Positions 1-9,206 are shown, counted from the stretch's first letter. The stretch is 58,500 nucleotides of DNA from Romboutsia sedimentorum (GCF_030131845.1 NZ_JASKYM010000014.1:1-58500); one strand, 5' to 3'. The notes: generated by a model not told the origin, from the sequence alone. Made by a program: numbers and translations.

Positions 1-131
1 GACCAAGATTTTGCCGTAGGCTTCCTTCAGATTCCACCTCACGATGGACACCCTTGCCCTTAGCTAGCAGTTCCCACTATCAAGCCTGCAACGGACTTTC
101 ACCGTCAAGTTATTGCTCATGCCGGGCACAC
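1..131 (-). mobile_element. Group II intron (bacterial class C type), 5' end, cut by window edge
   Basis: Read on the minus strand, the sequence starting at 131 is GTGTGCCCGGCATGAG and continues with a GACGGTGAAAGTCCGT segment, AGTGGGAACTGCTAGC and GGCAAGGGTGTCC. These are the conserved 5' end and domain I segments of class C group II introns. The intron body and its reverse transcriptase lie beyond the left edge. It begins one base after the T-tract of an intrinsic terminator (133-172), which is the preferred target of this intron class. Family recognition is from sequence memory; the boundary is read directly. Confidence 0.85.
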
Positions 132-132
132 T

Positions 133-172
133 AAAAAAGCATTATATAAGAACTCTTATATAATGCTTTTTT
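133..172 (-). terminator. Intrinsic terminator used as group II intron target
   Basis: A 40-base inverted repeat, AAAAAAGCATTATATAAG on each arm around a short loop, ends in a T-tract on the minus strand. It follows the small gene at 178-387. The intron starts immediately after it. Confidence 0.85.
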
Positions 173-177
173 GTTGA

Positions 178-387
178 CTATTTATTATAATTCTCATCTC
201 TTTGTATTGCTTTATTTAGCTCTTCTAATAAAATTCTAAATTCAACTATGTTGTTATAAATCTCTTCCCAACTTTTACCCTTTATTATAACCATATCTCC
301 TACATCTTCTTTTATTACTTTTGTTACATATCTAAAATTACCTAGTGCTTTTAGTTCTTCAACAGATTTTACATTAATCCATCTCAT
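178..387 (-). CDS. Small hypothetical acidic protein, 69 aa
   Basis: An ATG start is preceded by a good ribosome binding site (GGAGGT, 7 bases upstream) and the gene is followed by a strong terminator, so it is probably real. The protein is soluble and rich in Glu, Lys and Ile, with a predicted helical C-terminal half (IVEFRILLEELNKAIQ). There is no signal peptide, no Cys, and no family I can name. It stands alone; its right-hand neighbour is an independent transporter operon. Confidence 0.6.
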   Translation of the reverse strand: MRWINVKSVEELKALGNFRYVTKVIKEDVGDMVIIKGKSWEEIYNNIVEFRILLEELNKAIQRDENYNK

Positions 388-697
388 TTTATACCTCCAT
401 ATACTTATTCGGTATAAATATATTCATGACTAACGGTTTAAATAACAATTTTTTATATTCATAAAGGTCACTATAAATATAAAATGTAAAATCAAACTTG
501 TATAATAGTTATTTATTCACTATATTTGCCTTGCAACTATATACTTGTTTTAACTGTTCAACTACATTTCCTGTATCTTCTTCAATATCTCTCATACTAA
601 AAAATATACTTATATTGTGATTTTTTATAAAATATTAAACGAACATAAAGTATTAAGTAAATAATTATATAGAAACTTACAATAAAAAGAGATTTCA
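388..697. other. Intergenic stretch without a supported gene
   Basis: AT-rich spacer between the 69-aa gene and the transporter terminator. The minus strand holds a 28-codon open frame (about 505-591, MRDIEEDTGNVVEQLKQ...), which has no ribosome binding site and looks at most like a remnant. No RNA motif or convincing promoter was recognised. Confidence 0.4.
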
Positions 698-745
698 CAA
701 AAAAATAAAAGGCCTGACTCCTATTGAATACGGAGAACAGACCTT
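698..745 (-). terminator. Terminator of the opuC-type operon
   Basis: On the minus strand an AAGGTCTG/CAGGCCTT stem (one G-U pair), extended by a TCTCC/GGAG pairing, is followed by TTATTTTTTT. It lies 26 bases after the stop of the permease/binding protein. Confidence 0.8.
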
Positions 746-770
746 CAAAATGCAGTTCATACATTAAAGT

Positions 771-2291
771 TTATATAAGTTTCGAATCAACTAAGAATTT
801 ATGTGCTACTTCTTCTGGTGATTTACCAAGCACATCTACCTCATAGTTAAGATTTGTCATAGTTTCTTCATCAATCTTTCCTGCTAATAAATTAAACACA
901 TCTTCCAGCTCTGGATGTTTTTCTAAAGTTTTTTCATTTACTAAAGGTACTGCATAGTAAGGAGTAAAGAATTTTTCATCATCTTCTAATACTTTAATTC
1001 CCATTTTTTTAATTAGCCCATCAGTTGAAAATAAATCTGTAACTTGCGATTTATTTTCGCTTAATGAAGTATATCTAATAGCTCCATCCATAGCTTTAAT
1101 GTTTTCAAATTTCATATCATAGTGTTTATTTAAACCTACTAATCCATCTTCTCTTACTTCAAATTCTAAAGTTGGTGATAAAAGTAATTCACTTGTATGT
1201 TTTTTTAAATCTGATATAGTATTTATATTATATTTTTTAGCAACATCTGGCATCATCCCTAAAGCATACGTATTATTGAATCCTAGTGGCTTAAGTACAT
1301 CCAAATTATGTTTATCTTTCATTTCTTTTTTTACAGCGTCATAAACTTGTTTTTCATCTCTCATTGGTTCTTTTTTTAGTATATTTACTAACATAGTTCC
1401 GGTATAATCAATATACATATCTAAGTCGTTACTTTTAATTGCATTAAATGCAATCATTGTTCCACCTAAGTTTAACTGTTTTTCTACATTTAAATCAGTA
1501 TGTTCCTCTACTAATTCTGCATATATATTTCCAAGTATAAGTTGTTCTGTATAATTTTTAGAACCTATTGTTATACTATCTTTTTTGTTTGTAAATATTG
1601 CTATTGTTCCTGTAACCAATGCTGCAATTAATATTAATATCCCCATTATTTTAAGAGCTTTTAGGTTCTTTTTAGTAGCTCTCGGGTCTAATCCTCTTGC
1701 AGAAACTGTTTTTTCAATTTTTCCAAATACGTAATCTACTACTAACGCAAGTATACATGCTGGTATTGCTCCTTGTAGTATCATAGTATTATTAACGGTT
1801 CCAACTCCTAAGAATACTAAGTATCCTAATCCCCCGCCTCCAATAAATGCTGCTAATGTCATAAGACCAACAGCTGTAACTGCTGATATTCTAACTCCTC
1901 CCATTATTATTGGAAGTGCTAATGGCAATTGTATTTTAAATAAAGTTTGATTTTTAGTAAGACCTATTCCTTTTGCTGATTCTAGTATTACGGGGTCAAT
2001 ACCAGAAATCCCGATATATGTGTTTTTTACTATTGGAAGTAGTGAGTATACTACAACCATAAATATAGCTGGTTTACTTCCTATTCCAAGTACTGGTACA
2101 AGTAATCCAAGTAATGCCATTGATGGTACTGCTTGTACTAAATTTACAAATCCTAATATTATTTTTCTAAGCGACTTTACTCTACATATAATTATTCCAA
2201 GTGGTACACCGATTAATATGGCTATTAAAATAGCTCCTGCTGTAAGAGTCATATGTTGTATTGTTAGTTCTATAATTTTATCCAAGAACAC
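771..2291 (-). CDS. ABC transporter permease fused to substrate-binding protein (OpuC/ProWX type)
   Basis: A 506-aa fusion. Residues about 1-210 form a BPD_transp_1 permease with five or six membrane segments; after a further membrane anchor near 215-232, residues about 237-506 form an OpuAC-type periplasmic binding domain starting at the family motif IGSKNYTEQ. Fused proteins of this type import quaternary amines (glycine betaine, carnitine, choline) in clostridia; the ergothioneine importer EgtU has the same architecture, so the substrate cannot be fixed from sequence. The start is GTG at 2291, inside the end of the upstream ATPase gene (14-base overlap) with GGAGG seven bases ahead, implying translational coupling. 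It forms a two-gene operon with the ATPase at 2278-3414. Confidence 0.85.
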   Translation of the reverse strand: MFLDKIIELTIQHMTLTAGAILIAILIGVPLGIIICRVKSLRKIILGFVNLVQAVPSMALLGLLVPVLGIGSKPAIFMVVVYSLLPIVKNTYIGISGIDPVILESAKGIGLTKNQTLFKIQLPLALPIIMGGVRISAVTAVGLMTLAAFIGGGGLGYLVFLGVGTVNNTMILQGAIPACILALVVDYVFGKIEKTVSARGLDPRATKKNLKALKIMGILILIAALVTGTIAIFTNKKDSITIGSKNYTEQLILGNIYAELVEEHTDLNVEKQLNLGGTMIAFNAIKSNDLDMYIDYTGTMLVNILKKEPMRDEKQVYDAVKKEMKDKHNLDVLKPLGFNNTYALGMMPDVAKKYNINTISDLKKHTSELLLSPTLEFEVREDGLVGLNKHYDMKFENIKAMDGAIRYTSLSENKSQVTDLFSTDGLIKKMGIKVLEDDEKFFTPYYAVPLVNEKTLEKHPELEDVFNLLAGKIDEETMTNLNYEVDVLGKSPEEVAHKFLVDSKLI

Positions 2292-3414
2292 TCACCTCCA
2301 TTTCTAAAAATTGCTCACTTAAAACTGAAAGTAAACTGCTTCTTGTTATTAATCCTGCTAATTTATATTCATCGGTTACTACTGGTATATATCCTACTGA
2401 ACGTTCATTCATAATACTTAATATATTTACCAAGTTATCATCTTCTTTTACTACTAATACTTCTGATGACATTATGCTTCCTAATGATTGTGATTTACTT
2501 ATATTTGATTTCATATCCTTTACAGTAACTATTCCTTCTAACTTATGATTTTTATCTGTTACCAATAAACTATCTACCTTGCTAGTTCTCATTATTTCAA
2601 TTCCTTGAATTATAGTTCTAGATGGCTTTACTGAAACTGGATCTTTTATCATAATATCTTTTGCTTTTATATATTCTGGATTATTCCAAACTCTGTCTAA
2701 TCCTATAAAGTTTTTTACAAATTCATTTACTGGGTTTCTTAAAATATTTTCAGGAGTATCATATTGAGCTACTTTACCGCTATCCATAATACAAATTTTA
2801 TCAGCTATTTTTAAAGCTTCATCCATATCATGAGTTACAAATATTATTGTCTTTTTAAGCTCATCTTGAAGTGTAAATAATTGTTCTTGAAGAGATGTTC
2901 GAGTTATTGGATCTAGTGCACTAAATGGTTCATCCATTAGTATTATTTCTGCGTCTGTGGCTATTGCTCTTGCAACACCGATTCTTTGTTGTTGTCCTCC
3001 ACTAAGCTGTGATGGGTATTTATCTATATAGTCTTCGTATTTAAGTCCTACCATTTCTAAAAGCTCTATTGTAGTTTTTTCTATTTCTTCTATAGTTTTT
3101 TCTTTTTTTAATCTTGGAATTAATTCGATATTTTCTTTTATAGTTAAATGTGGGAAAAGACCTGTATTTTGAATAACATATCCGATTTTCCTTCTAAGTT
3201 CTATAGTGTTTTCTTTTGATATAGGTTTATCGTCTATATAAATTTCTCCAGATGTAGGTTTTATTAATTTATTTATAAGCTTAAGTGTAGTAGTTTTTCC
3301 ACACCCACTAGAACCTATTAAAACTACTAATGTGCCTTTTTCAATGTCTAAAGTTATATCATCAAGTATGACTTTAGCTCCTACTTTTTTTGTTACATTT
3401 TTGATTTTTATCAT
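2278..3414 (-). CDS. opuCA: Quaternary-amine ABC transporter ATPase with tandem CBS domains
   Basis: A 378-aa cytoplasmic ATPase of the ProV/OpuCA class. Residues 1-240 are the nucleotide-binding domain: Walker A GSSGCGKT at 34-41, signature LSGGQQQR, Walker B ILMDEP. Residues about 250-370 carry two CBS repeats, which in OpuA/OpuC proteins sense ionic strength or cyclic di-AMP. It energises the fused permease/binding protein downstream, whose start it overlaps. A sigma-A-like promoter lies at 3475-3502. Ligand identity follows that of the partner: a compatible solute is most likely, ergothioneine possible. Confidence 0.88.
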   Translation of the reverse strand: MIKIKNVTKKVGAKVILDDITLDIEKGTLVVLIGSSGCGKTTTLKLINKLIKPTSGEIYIDDKPISKENTIELRRKIGYVIQNTGLFPHLTIKENIELIPRLKKEKTIEEIEKTTIELLEMVGLKYEDYIDKYPSQLSGGQQQRIGVARAIATDAEIILMDEPFSALDPITRTSLQEQLFTLQDELKKTIIFVTHDMDEALKIADKICIMDSGKVAQYDTPENILRNPVNEFVKNFIGLDRVWNNPEYIKAKDIMIKDPVSVKPSRTIIQGIEIMRTSKVDSLLVTDKNHKLEGIVTVKDMKSNISKSQSLGSIMSSEVLVVKEDDNLVNILSIMNERSVGYIPVVTDEYKLAGLITRSSLLSVLSEQFLEMEVSVLG

Positions 3415-3474
3415 ATATTATCATCCCCTTAATTTGTATCAATTTAGACTCAATGCGCTATATTGCTACAACTC

Positions 3475-3502
3475 AGTATAACATATTTTCTGAAAAGTGC
3501 AA
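3475..3502 (-). promoter_or_regulatory. Sigma-A-like promoter of the opuC-type operon
   Basis: On the minus strand TTGCAC is separated from TATACT by 16 bases, about 60 bases upstream of the ATPase start. Pattern match only. Confidence 0.6.
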
Positions 3503-3539
3503 AATTTGATATATTTTATTCATATTTTGCAATAAACAA

Positions 3540-3562
3540 AAGCACCGTAAAATACGGTGCTT
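3540..3562 (-). terminator. Terminator after the 3580-4296 gene
   Basis: A perfect 10-bp stem AAGCACCGTA/TACGGTGCTT with a three-base loop, followed on the minus strand by TTTGTTT. It ends the unit containing 3580-4296 and 4315-4569. Confidence 0.85.
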
Positions 3563-3579
3563 GCAATGGTTTATAAATT

Positions 3580-4296
3580 TTATTTTATTTTTTTAGATAA
3601 GCTGTCTATTGGCATTAATCTATCTAAGTAATACCACTTACATTCTCCATCTAAAAGTTTAGCAAATTCATCTTTTGATGAGTAATTAGGGGCTTTTTTA
3701 TTATAGAATTTAAATTCATTTTTCCCCATTTTATTTTTTGTAGTTTCGTATTTAAGTTCACTTATAAAGTGATAATCTAAATATCCAAAGATTTGAACTT
3801 TTTCTATTTTATATAAATCTTTTATTAAATGTCTTTTTATACGATCTTTCTTGTCTTCCATTTCTAAATTTAAGTGTATACCTACATAATAATTTTTCTT
3901 ATTTTTTTTAGATTTAAACTCTTCTTTACCTATTATAAGCCTAGTGTGTATTTCATTAGCTATTGCCGTTTTTATTCCTATTTTATGTTTCTCTATTACA
4001 CTTTCATCTAAATTTCTTTCCATTAAATAGTTTAAAAATGCACACTCTGCAATCTTTTCTACAAACACTCTTTGCATTCCTACTTCTAGTTGAAGGTCTT
4101 TGTCTTTTATATCTTTAGGTACTAATTTTATATAGTCCTTAGAGCTTTCAACACTTTCTTTTGCAAACTCCATACATCCTTTTACTTGATCACGAGTTAC
4201 ATTTACTGATTTAGTCATTAATTTATCAAATTTTTGTTTTATAGCTATGTTCTTAACAAATACTTCTTTCTTACTATCTACTGTTATATAATTCAT
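3580..4296 (-). CDS. Hypothetical Lys-rich cytoplasmic protein, 238 aa
   Basis: I do not recognise this family. The protein is highly charged with many Lys-Lys runs and no signal peptide or membrane segment. The C-terminal half appears to be mixed alpha/beta (YYVGIHLNLEME, KVQIFGYLDYHFISELKYE). The ATG has a ribosome binding site (AGGAG, about 8 bases) in the 18-base gap after the 84-aa gene at 4315-4569, so the two are probably cotranscribed. A strong terminator follows at 3540-3562. Confidence 0.7.
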   Translation of the reverse strand: MNYITVDSKKEVFVKNIAIKQKFDKLMTKSVNVTRDQVKGCMEFAKESVESSKDYIKLVPKDIKDKDLQLEVGMQRVFVEKIAECAFLNYLMERNLDESVIEKHKIGIKTAIANEIHTRLIIGKEEFKSKKNKKNYYVGIHLNLEMEDKKDRIKRHLIKDLYKIEKVQIFGYLDYHFISELKYETTKNKMGKNEFKFYNKKAPNYSSKDEFAKLLDGECKWYYLDRLMPIDSLSKKIK

Positions 4297-4314
4297 TTAT
4301 TTTTCTCCTGGTTT

Positions 4315-4569
4315 TTAAGCTTTTTTAGGTCTTAAGTCTGATTGACTTAAGTGTTTTCTTATAATATATGATGTATTATCTTTTTTAAATTCTGCTTCAT
4401 ATGAAAATCCGTATTTTTCTATTTCATAAAAATCTAATATTTTAACAGCATCTCCAGCTCTTAAAGATATGTTTTTAGTATAAGTATCACTTCCATCAAC
4501 GTGTACCTTTATTCTTCTATCTTTAGCAAGGTATGCTATATCATTTATTTCAAATTCTCTTTTTATCAT
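4315..4569 (-). CDS. Hypothetical small basic protein, 84 aa
   Basis: Short charged protein with alternating beta-like segments (IAYLAKDRRIKVHVDG, AGDAVKILDFYEIEKYGFSYEAEF) and no membrane segment. AAGGAGAT precedes the ATG. It is the first gene of a two-gene unit with 3580-4296 and diverges from the plus-strand gene at 4780. The family is unknown; the compact beta-rich look would fit a small ligand- or nucleic-acid-binding barrel, but this is a guess. Confidence 0.6.
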   Translation of the reverse strand: MIKREFEINDIAYLAKDRRIKVHVDGSDTYTKNISLRAGDAVKILDFYEIEKYGFSYEAEFKKDNTSYIIRKHLSQSDLRPKKA

Positions 4570-4779
4570 ATTATCTCCTTAAGTATGTATTTTTCAAGTA
4601 TTGTACTTAACTATTATACACATAATTACTTTCAAAAGCTAATTTTTTGTGCCATTTTATTTATTATTTTCATATACTATACTTTTAAATCGATAAAAGT
4701 AAATTCTTTTTATTAAGTACTATAAAATTTGAAAAATATGTCAATACTATGTCTATAAAACCTATAAGGAGAATAGTAA

Positions 4780-5058
4780 ATGAATAATTTTATAAATTTT
4801 TTAAAATCCAAATTAGATTTATCTGATTTTACACTATTAAAAACTACTTCTAACAAGTTAGTTATCTTTAAATGTTGTACTAAATATACAAAATGTATTT
4901 ATATAAATTTTTGCGAAGAAAATATAGAAATAAAAATAGACAAAGTATTTGATTTTAAAGGTATAAATCCAGGAATAGAAAGATTAATGATCTCCAAGAA
5001 GGTGTTTAATGATATGGATAAAACTTTAAACTATATTAGGCAAAATATGATAGTTTAA
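4780..5058 (+). CDS. Hypothetical protein, 92 aa
   Basis: The first of two short plus-strand genes; AAGGAG lies eight bases before the ATG. The protein is soluble, with four Cys clustered near the middle (KCCTKYTKC...NFC) and a charged C-terminal helix. I cannot name a family. It is read divergently from 4315-4569 and followed after about 100 bases by another small gene. Confidence 0.55.
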   Translation: MNNFINFLKSKLDLSDFTLLKTTSNKLVIFKCCTKYTKCIYINFCEENIEIKIDKVFDFKGINPGIERLMISKKVFNDMDKTLNYIRQNMIV

Positions 5059-5159
5059 ATATGGCTTATAATTACTTTTTTAAAATTAATTACTAGCTAT
5101 AAAAAACAATCTATATGAGAAAAATATGTTTGATTATATTCGTTTAGGAGGTTATATTT

Positions 5160-5348
5160 ATGAGAAAAGGATTAATACCCGTAGCTTTAGGAACTGCCGT
5201 TACAGCAGTAGGAGTCACTTTAGATTCTAATCAAAGTAAAATCAATTTATGTAGAAGAAATGATTACACAAGTTTGTTAGGAACATTTTTAGTGGGCTTA
5301 GGTGTAGCTCATATATTACTTGGTAGTATAGATATAGTAAAAAAATAA
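5160..5348 (+). CDS. Small membrane-associated hypothetical protein, 62 aa
   Basis: Starts at ATG after TTAGGAGGTTATATTT, a strong ribosome binding site. Two hydrophobic stretches (residues about 5-20 and 38-57, Gly/Ala/Val-rich) flank a polar middle containing LCRRNDY, suggesting a helical hairpin in the membrane. A bidirectional terminator follows within a few bases. Function unknown. Confidence 0.6.
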   Translation: MRKGLIPVALGTAVTAVGVTLDSNQSKINLCRRNDYTSLLGTFLVGLGVAHILLGSIDIVKK

Positions 5349-5351
5349 ATA

Positions 5352-5381
5352 AAAAAAAGACAGCAAAGTCTGTCTTTTTTT
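5352..5381. terminator. Bidirectional intrinsic terminator
   Basis: The stem AAAAAAAGACAG/CTGTCTTTTTTT around CAAAGT works in both directions. It separates the plus-strand small gene from the convergent glycosyltransferase gene at 5380. Confidence 0.85.
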
Positions 5382-6591
5382 ATTGGATTATATTTTCTAG
5401 TGTGCTACATAATCCACTCCATGTTTTATTCTCCATATCAATCATTTTATTTCTAGTATTTTTGTTTAAAATATTCTCTATCATATAATTTAAAGAAGCA
5501 CTTAAATTATCTTCAAATTTTTTAAGTTCTTTTTCTACTGGAATTCCTAATTTCTGCATTTTAGGTAAATCAATATAGCTTACTTTTTCTGAATTGTTTA
5601 TATTTTCTCCGATCCATCCACGCAATCCCGGTATATCAGTAGTAATTACATTGCACCCACTAGCTAACGATTCTATCACAACTAAGGGAAGTCCTTCAAA
5701 AAATGATGGTAATACAAATATATGAGATTCTCTAAAAAGTTTCGATAATTTAATTTGGTTAATCTTACCTAAAAAATTTATATTAAATTTTATATCTTTT
5801 GATACTGCTATTATTTCTTCATACTCTTCTTTGTTACTTCCATCGCCAACTACATTTATATTAATAAAATTTCTTTCATACTTTAGATTATTCAAAGATT
5901 TTATTAAACATTTTACACCTTTTGCTTTGCAAATCTTACCAGCATAGGTTATTGTTATTTTCTCGTTACTTAAATTTCGTTCTTCCTTAAAAAAAACTTG
6001 ATTATCGTATCCACTTCCTAATATAAAAACCTTTGATGGATCAATATTAAATATTTTTATAATTTCTTTTCTTTGCTCATCATGAAGTGCAAATACCGCA
6101 TCTAATTTTCTTATATTAGATATAATATAATTTTTTTCTAAATCATGACTTTGTATTTGCCTAAGGCAGGTACCATGGCATATGCTAACTAAATTAATAT
6201 CATTTATTATTTCTCTAACAAATGATGTTAATAAATACAAGTGATGACAGATTATTAAATCTGGTTTTAATTCACTTACTGCTTTTTTTATATTTTTTTC
6301 AAATGCACCTTTTAGTGAATTAACCATGTTTAAGTCCATTTCACTGTATATTGTGCTATTGTAAGGCATGCTATCACTCATCCCTACAACATCAAACGGT
6401 AATTTATCACTATTAAAAAATACAGGGTAATATTCTATGTCATCATTAAAAGAATTTATATCATCCTTATCAACACCTGCTACTACACCTTGTTTATGTC
6501 CTTTTTCTCTAAACCCATTTATCATACCACACATGTATACTCCACTACCTGTGCTATTTGGTTTTTGAGTTGTTATATGTAAAATTTTCAT
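5380..6591 (-). CDS. Glycosyltransferase family 4 (GT-B fold)
   Basis: A 403-aa protein with an N-terminal GT4 acceptor half (ITTQKPNSTGSGVYM near the start) and a C-terminal donor half with the family signature FEGLPLVVIESLASG, whose two Glu flank the nucleotide-sugar phosphate. Such enzymes are retaining sugar transferases acting at the cytoplasmic face. There is no signal peptide. AAGGGGAG precedes the ATG at 6591, and 42 bases separate it from the phosphatase gene upstream. It is the last gene of the long surface-glycan/SPOCS cluster (5.4-17.3 kb), so its acceptor is plausibly a glycan or protein made there. Donor sugar unknown. Confidence 0.85.
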   Translation of the reverse strand: MKILHITTQKPNSTGSGVYMCGMINGFREKGHKQGVVAGVDKDDINSFNDDIEYYPVFFNSDKLPFDVVGMSDSMPYNSTIYSEMDLNMVNSLKGAFEKNIKKAVSELKPDLIICHHLYLLTSFVREIINDINLVSICHGTCLRQIQSHDLEKNYIISNIRKLDAVFALHDEQRKEIIKIFNIDPSKVFILGSGYDNQVFFKEERNLSNEKITITYAGKICKAKGVKCLIKSLNNLKYERNFININVVGDGSNKEEYEEIIAVSKDIKFNINFLGKINQIKLSKLFRESHIFVLPSFFEGLPLVVIESLASGCNVITTDIPGLRGWIGENINNSEKVSYIDLPKMQKLGIPVEKELKKFEDNLSASLNYMIENILNKNTRNKMIDMENKTWSGLCSTLENIIQ

Positions 6592-6633
6592 TTATACTCC
6601 CCTTATTGTACGTCAGTTTCTATTTATATTAAA

Positions 6634-7488
6634 TCAAAGATTATATTCTATATCTAAATAAACACATGAACAATCATCTTTTATTTTAAATCTAGGAAAT
6701 TTTGTAGTGGAAAAATCTTTTTCTTCAAAGGCTCTTAGCTCATTGTAGATCGACCCAACCCCTCTATTTTCAACTGTCTCTAATATTTTTTCATCTTCTA
6801 TTAATTTATATCTATCACTAATACACGAAAAACCATCACTAGCTAACATTAATTTTATACCTTTGTCTATATAGATTTCTCCATGTATAGCTTCACTAAT
6901 CGCATGTTCATCAAATTCAAGAATCCAATACCCCTCTTTAGTGTTTTTTTTTAGCCTATTTTCTATTATAGTGCTAATAACCCTTTGTTTTATACTTTCA
7001 AAAGAAAGCTTCGCTAAATCAGGTAATTTTTCCATTTGATTATAAACTACTTTATCTAATTCACACAAAATTTTATCTTTTATAATTATCGTATTCTCAT
7101 CATATTCTAAGTGAATTGAACAATCACCTAACATAAAGTATTCTAGTTTATTTTCATAAAATTTAATAATAGATATGGAACTAGATGGCGTATCTAATTT
7201 TTCAATTTTATTTTCCCCAATTTGTTTATAATAATCATGTTTTATATCTTTAATTCCACTTAACATAATATTTTTCAAACTTTTATCATTCTTTATATTA
7301 TTATGTAAATATTCGTTCCACCAACTAACATACCATTTAGCATCACTATCTTTAGCAACTAAATTTTTATTATTAAGACCAGTAGCTCCATCTAACACCC
7401 ATGCGCCCCAAGGTGTTACACCTACTATATCTTCATTATATCTTGCACTTCCCTGACAACATAAAACATCAGATTTCTTAATATTCAT
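6634..7488 (-). CDS. PP2C-family serine/threonine phosphatase-like protein
   Basis: Carries the PP2C metal-site motifs in order: RYNED, DGATG, GDCS, ASDGF and a C-terminal DDCS. These Asp residues bind the Mn/Mg pair in PP2C enzymes. I place the start at ATG 7488 (MNIKKSD), preceded by AAGGGG; the longer frame would use a TTG at 7596 without a ribosome binding site. The predicted product is 284 aa, soluble. A phosphatase inside a glycan/spore-coat cluster is unusual; it could dephosphorylate a sporulation or coat protein, or be recruited to another phosphoester. The substrate is not deducible. Confidence 0.75.
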   Translation of the reverse strand: MNIKKSDVLCCQGSARYNEDIVGVTPWGAWVLDGATGLNNKNLVAKDSDAKWYVSWWNEYLHNNIKNDKSLKNIMLSGIKDIKHDYYKQIGENKIEKLDTPSSSISIIKFYENKLEYFMLGDCSIHLEYDENTIIIKDKILCELDKVVYNQMEKLPDLAKLSFESIKQRVISTIIENRLKKNTKEGYWILEFDEHAISEAIHGEIYIDKGIKLMLASDGFSCISDRYKLIEDEKILETVENRGVGSIYNELRAFEEKDFSTTKFPRFKIKDDCSCVYLDIEYNL

Positions 7489-7754
7489 ATTTTTAACCCC
7501 TTCACAGTTTAAAAACTTAGATTTTCTTATTTTATGAACTAATATCTCTATGATGTTTTTTAATTCCATAACATCTTTGTATATTATTACTTTCAAATAA
7601 ATACTTGCCTATTATTGTAGCACAAAATGAACTATCTCAAAATAAAAAATCTATTTTAAAACAATTCATTTTATATATCTATTTATATATTTTAAATAGC
7701 GTTTATTTATTTTTTATAGATAAGTCTAAATCGAAAATTAAAGCTATATTAATT

Positions 7755-9206
7755 TTATTTTTGTAATATATAATTTATTAAAAGATCCCAGTCCTTACCT
7801 TCATATTTATTTGATAATATTTTAATTTTATCACACATACGGATATATAAATCATTATTTTCAATAATAGAATTTACTAAATCAAACATTTCGCTATAAC
7901 TACTCACTTTAAATTCATCACTCAAGAGTTCTGATACATCCCCTGTATTAATAGATATTACAGGTATATTGCATAATATAGCCGCTAAACCACCATATCC
8001 TCCTCCTGTTCGTTTCGGATTTAAAAACATATCTGATAGAGCTATTGCTGAAATTAAATTATTCTTAAATCCAATTGTATATAATCTATTATATACATCC
8101 TTTGGCAATTTGTTTTTAAGACACTCTTTATTATATTCTCCTATAAAAACTATACCTGTATTTTTATTTTTTATTAATATATCTTTACATATGTCTATAA
8201 ATTTATCACTTAATTCTTCTTCTAATCTATTCCCAACTATCGATATTAAAAATAAATCATTTGGTATCTCAAACTGTTCTCTTATATATGACTCATCATA
8301 TTTATCTTCTAATCCAAAAAAACCTTGAGGAATTTCTATTATACTTTGTTTATCATTAATTAAAATTTCTTTAATTTTTGTTGTATTTAAACTTTTTACT
8401 AAATATTTCGTTTTAGCTATAGGTGTATCTCTAGTAGTTCCATAAGTATATACATCTGTAAAATTATTACACATATCTGCTAATATGTTTGACCCTCCAA
8501 TTGAAATAATAAAATTTGGCTTTAAAGTATATATTTCTTCTAACATGTTATCTATTTTTTTTAGTGAGTTTGTTTCATCTATATCATCAAAATAATTAAC
8601 TTCACATCTATCTATACTTGCTAATTTCATAAGATAGTAAAAGTACTCATCACTTATATTTATATGATTAAATACTGAGGGTTTGTAATAAGAACAAGGT
8701 GATATTTTTGGCATTTCTGTTGAATTAAAAATATAAATTTCGTGTATTTCACTAAATTTATCATTAATAGATTTAATCATGCTTAATAGAATCTTTGTTG
8801 GGGAATGTTCATAAGATAAAAATTGATTTGTGATAAACACAGCTATTTGCTTATTTTTTTCTTTTATTTCACTTATTTCTTTTAAAGCGCTACTTTGATT
8901 TACTGTATCTAATATACTGTCATATATTTCTTTTATATTTATACTTTTTAATATTTCTTTATTCAAAAAACTTATTCTTACAAATTGCCAGTATAAGAAA
9001 ATTCTTATATTGATATCTACATTTATGTTTTTACAAATTTTTTCAAAAGCGACTATGCATCTTATATCTTTGTTTATATCATAATGATATGATATAGAAA
9101 ATAAAATATTATTTAATATATCCTTATTATTTAACTCTATTTTATCTATACCAGTATCTAATATTTCTTTACTAATTTTTAAAATATTTAAATTTACATT
9201 ATTCAT
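7755..9206 (-). CDS. GT-B-like glycosyltransferase, 483 aa
   Basis: The N-terminal 130 residues are helical and of unknown type. The rest reads as a GT-B enzyme: FIISIGGSNILAD at the domain junction, LISIVGNRLEEE opening the second Rossmann domain, and near the C-terminus GGGYGGLAAILCNIPVIS, a Gly-rich donor loop as in O-GlcNAc-transferase-like and related families. The specific family was not identified. The start ATG has only a weak AGAGG. An AT-rich terminator-like hairpin separates it from the small beta-sandwich genes upstream, and about 270 bases without a gene follow before the phosphatase. Confidence 0.7.
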   Translation of the reverse strand: MNNVNLNILKISKEILDTGIDKIELNNKDILNNILFSISYHYDINKDIRCIVAFEKICKNINVDINIRIFLYWQFVRISFLNKEILKSINIKEIYDSILDTVNQSSALKEISEIKEKNKQIAVFITNQFLSYEHSPTKILLSMIKSINDKFSEIHEIYIFNSTEMPKISPCSYYKPSVFNHINISDEYFYYLMKLASIDRCEVNYFDDIDETNSLKKIDNMLEEIYTLKPNFIISIGGSNILADMCNNFTDVYTYGTTRDTPIAKTKYLVKSLNTTKIKEILINDKQSIIEIPQGFFGLEDKYDESYIREQFEIPNDLFLISIVGNRLEEELSDKFIDICKDILIKNKNTGIVFIGEYNKECLKNKLPKDVYNRLYTIGFKNNLISAIALSDMFLNPKRTGGGYGGLAAILCNIPVISINTGDVSELLSDEFKVSSYSEMFDLVNSIIENNDLYIRMCDKIKILSNKYEGKDWDLLINYILQK

